Positions 22,260 through 23,953 of a DNA stretch of 23,953 nt are shown one piece after another. The position numbers and the translations under genes are program-made. Under the pieces are notes generated by a model. It worked only from the letters and a program-made list of their open reading frames with translations. It searched no databases and was not told where the DNA came from. Within the stretch, counting starts at the first letter, position 1, and each line of letters opens with the position of its first letter. The stretch is from Eubacterium sp. CAG:180 (lineage in GTDB: Bacteria; Bacillota; Clostridia; Oscillospirales; Acutalibacteraceae). Location of the stretch: contig HF993117.1 in assembly GCA_000432435.1 (NCBI GenBank), positions 7,528 to 31,480 of the forward strand. Direction: 5' to 3'.

Positions 22260-23573
22260 TTGTCGGTTAAAATAAGCAGTGTTAAGCCGTTTTCAAAATG
22301 CTGGTTTCACGGTATTAAAAGCGGCGACGAGCTTTTGTCCGTAGACGGCAAGGAAGTTACCGACATCCTTGACTACGATTTCTATTTGAGCTTCCCGCCC
22401 GTGGTTTTGAATTTCAGAACCGCCTCCGGTAAGCTTATAGATATTCCGTTTAAAAACGACGATACGGGTCTGAAGTTCCGCACTTATCTTATGGACCAGC
22501 AGCATCACTGTAAAAACGGCTGTATCTTTTGCTTTATAGACCAGCTGCCGAAAGGAATGCGCGAAAGTCTTTATTTTAAGGATGATGACAGCAGATTATC
22601 GTTTTTGTTTGGCAATTACGTAACACTTACAAACATTACTGAGCATGAGGTTGACCGTATCATACGTATGCATATAAGCCCGATAAACATTTCGGTTCAC
22701 ACCATGAATCCGGAGCTTCGCGTAAAGATGATGAAAAACAAAAACGCGGGTAAGTGTTTATCGATTATTAAACGATTGTCCGATGCGGGAATAAAAATGA
22801 ATGCTCAGCTTGTTTTGTGCCCGGGTATAAACGACGGAGACGAGCTTCGTTACAGTATTGAAGAATTGTCAAAATATATGCCTACGGTTCAAAGCATAGC
22901 CTGTGTGCCGGTGGGCCTTACTAAATACAGAGATGGGCTTTTTCCGATGCAGCCGTATACAAAAAAGACTGCGGGAGAGGTCATTGACATCATCGAGGAG
23001 TATTCGGAAAAATTTAAAAAGCAGTACGGAGTACGTGTTTGTTACCCGTCGGACGAGTTTTTCTTAAAAGCGGAACGCCCGATGCCATCCGAGGAGTATT
23101 ACGATGACTATCCGCAGATTGACAACGGCGTTGGCCTTTGGACATCGCTTCGTGACGAGTTCTTTTACGAATTATCTGTCTGTGAAAAGGCACCGACGCA
23201 TAAAAGCGTTACCGTTATAACCGGTGTTGCGGCTTATCCACTTATAAAAGAGCTTTGCGACGCGGCGCATGAAAAGTACGGTATTGATGTACAGACCGAA
23301 AAAATAATCAATAATTTTTTCGGAGAAAATATTACGGTTGCTGGGCTTCTTACGGGAACTGACCTTATTGAACAGATGAGGGGTAAAATTCGAGGCGAAG
23401 TTTTACTGATTCCTATTGTTATGACTATAGATTATACGTCTCATTCAACAGAGAACAATAAGTTCCTTGACGATATAACGCTGAAAGAAGCGGAAAAAGC
23501 ACTGAATGTTAAAATTATTCCCGTAAAAAATAACGGGCAGGATTTACTTTATAATATATTGGGAGTGAAATAG
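22260..23573 (+). CDS. DUF512 radical-SAM family protein
   Basis: A 437-residue protein of the DUF512 group. The N-terminal 65 residues look like a PDZ-type domain (SKCWFHGIKSGDELLSVDGK). The radical-SAM cluster motif CxxxCxxC is C84, C88 and C91 (CKNGCIFCFID). NYVTLTNI, INISVHTMNPELR, AQLVLCPGINDG and ACVPVGLTKYR are typical of the family. The C-terminal DUF512 part includes YPSDEFFLKAERPMP and TGVAAYPLI. The substrate is unknown. The start is TTG: GGGAGG at 22246-22251 allows TTG at 22260 (spacing eight, chosen) or 22257 (spacing five). The GTG at 22251 overlaps the ribosome site itself and is excluded. The stop is one base before der, a pairing common in Clostridia, hinting at a role near ribosome assembly. 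Confidence 0.88.
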   Translation: MSVKISSVKPFSKCWFHGIKSGDELLSVDGKEVTDILDYDFYLSFPPVVLNFRTASGKLIDIPFKNDDTGLKFRTYLMDQQHHCKNGCIFCFIDQLPKGMRESLYFKDDDSRLSFLFGNYVTLTNITEHEVDRIIRMHISPINISVHTMNPELRVKMMKNKNAGKCLSIIKRLSDAGIKMNAQLVLCPGINDGDELRYSIEELSKYMPTVQSIACVPVGLTKYRDGLFPMQPYTKKTAGEVIDIIEEYSEKFKKQYGVRVCYPSDEFFLKAERPMPSEEYYDDYPQIDNGVGLWTSLRDEFFYELSVCEKAPTHKSVTVITGVAAYPLIKELCDAAHEKYGIDVQTEKIINNFFGENITVAGLLTGTDLIEQMRGKIRGEVLLIPIVMTIDYTSHSTENNKFLDDITLKEAEKALNVKIIPVKNNGQDLLYNILGVK

Positions 23574-23574
23574 A

Positions 23575-23953
23575 ATGGCAAGACCGGTTGTTGCAATTGT
23601 GGGCAGACCTAACGTAGGCAAAAGTACACTCTTTAATAAGCTTGTCGGAAAACGTCTTTCAATCGTCGACAATACACCTGGCGTAACGCGTGACCGCATA
23701 TACGGGAATTGCGAATGGCTCGGGCACAATATGCTTCTTGTTGACACCGGCGGTATAGAACCGTTTTCCGATGACGTTATACTTTCTCAGATGAGAAGAC
23801 AGGCAGAGCTCGCCATAACGAGTGCAGATGTAATAATATTCGTAACCGATATACGCTCCGGCGTTGTAGCCGCCGACAGCGAAGTTGCTTCAATGCTGCA
23901 AAAGAGCGGTAAGCCGATAATTCTCTGCGTAAATAAGGTTGATAATATAGGTG
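23575..23953 (+). CDS. der: Ribosome biogenesis GTPase Der, N-terminal 126 residues (cut by window edge)
   Basis: Der (EngA) is an essential tandem-domain GTPase for 50S subunit maturation. Only the first G domain is in the window: G1 GRPNVGKST (10-18), G2 TPGVTRD (34-40), G3 DTGG (57-60) and G4 NKVD (120-123). The family is about 440 residues, so roughly 310 more, including the second G domain and the KH-like domain, lie beyond the edge. The start ATG has GGGAG at 23561-23565, nine bases upstream, within the DUF512 gene. It is translationally linked with DUF512. Confidence 0.97.
   Translation, partial: MARPVVAIVGRPNVGKSTLFNKLVGKRLSIVDNTPGVTRDRIYGNCEWLGHNMLLVDTGGIEPFSDDVILSQMRRQAELAITSADVIIFVTDIRSGVVAADSEVASMLQKSGKPIILCVNKVDNIG

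Noticed and set aside
1..23953. CRISPR arrays, tRNA or rRNA genes, transposases, phage genes, toxin-antitoxin pairs
   Set aside because: None was found on reading both strands: no regularly spaced repeats, no cloverleaf-like segments in the gaps, and no mobile-element proteins.

Overview
The window is a 24-kb stretch of a low-GC Gram-positive chromosome, most likely a gut-type clostridium (Clostridia; Ruminococcaceae/Oscillospiraceae-like, which is an inference). The signs are strong AGGAGG-type ribosome binding sites, frequent TTG starts, near-consensus sigma-A promoters, an IspH-ribosomal protein S1 fusion, the DUF177-rpmF and DUF512-der pairs, and a small clostridial P-loop protein behind pgi. 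No tRNA, rRNA, CRISPR array, insertion sequence, prophage or attachment site was seen. No gap between genes exceeds 300 bases. Most of the content is housekeeping, with a few accessory genes.

Layout. (1) 1-2228: ackA (minus, cut by the left edge) diverges from tmcAL. Each has its own good promoter, and both enzymes activate acetate with ATP. (2) 2255-7806: one operon reading murR/rpiR-type regulator, HI0933-type flavoprotein, cmk, plsC, ispH-rpsA, with overlapping or near-touching genes, closed by a clear terminator. (3) 7837-9624: a GH27 alpha-galactosidase with a carbohydrate-binding-like domain inserted in its catalytic barrel, then a 16-bp-stem terminator shared with a convergent small membrane protein gene (PF06541-like, minus). 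(4) 10207-11496: mtaB. (5) 11663-15087: an ABC exporter-like pair (ATPase plus an 830-residue permease whose second half is a large extracytoplasmic domain), with a strong promoter and a 16-bp perfect dyad directly in front of it. (6) 15121-17100: ligA on the minus strand, facing the permease across a symmetrical terminator and divergent from dacF. (7) 17294-20486: dacF; then pgi with its own promoter and a small P-loop protein, closed by a terminator. (8) 20499-21380: an unknown lipoprotein whose start lies just past that terminator. (9) 21411-22230: DUF177-rpmF behind an exact-consensus promoter (TTGACA, 17 bases, TATAAT). (10) 22260 to the end: a DUF512 radical-SAM protein followed by der, cut by the right edge.

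How the genes work together. A translation theme recurs: tmcAL and mtaB modify tRNA, S1 and L32 are ribosomal proteins, Der assembles the 50S subunit, and DUF177 and DUF512 are linked to ribosome genes by position. Around this lie cell-envelope and central-metabolism functions: PlsC phospholipid synthesis, IspH isoprenoid synthesis, DacF peptidoglycan trimming, Pgi and AckA. The genes least explained are the ABC permease ectodomain, the lipoprotein, the P-loop protein, the DUF512 protein and the modular alpha-galactosidase. I do not see a convincing new multi-gene defence or mobile system.
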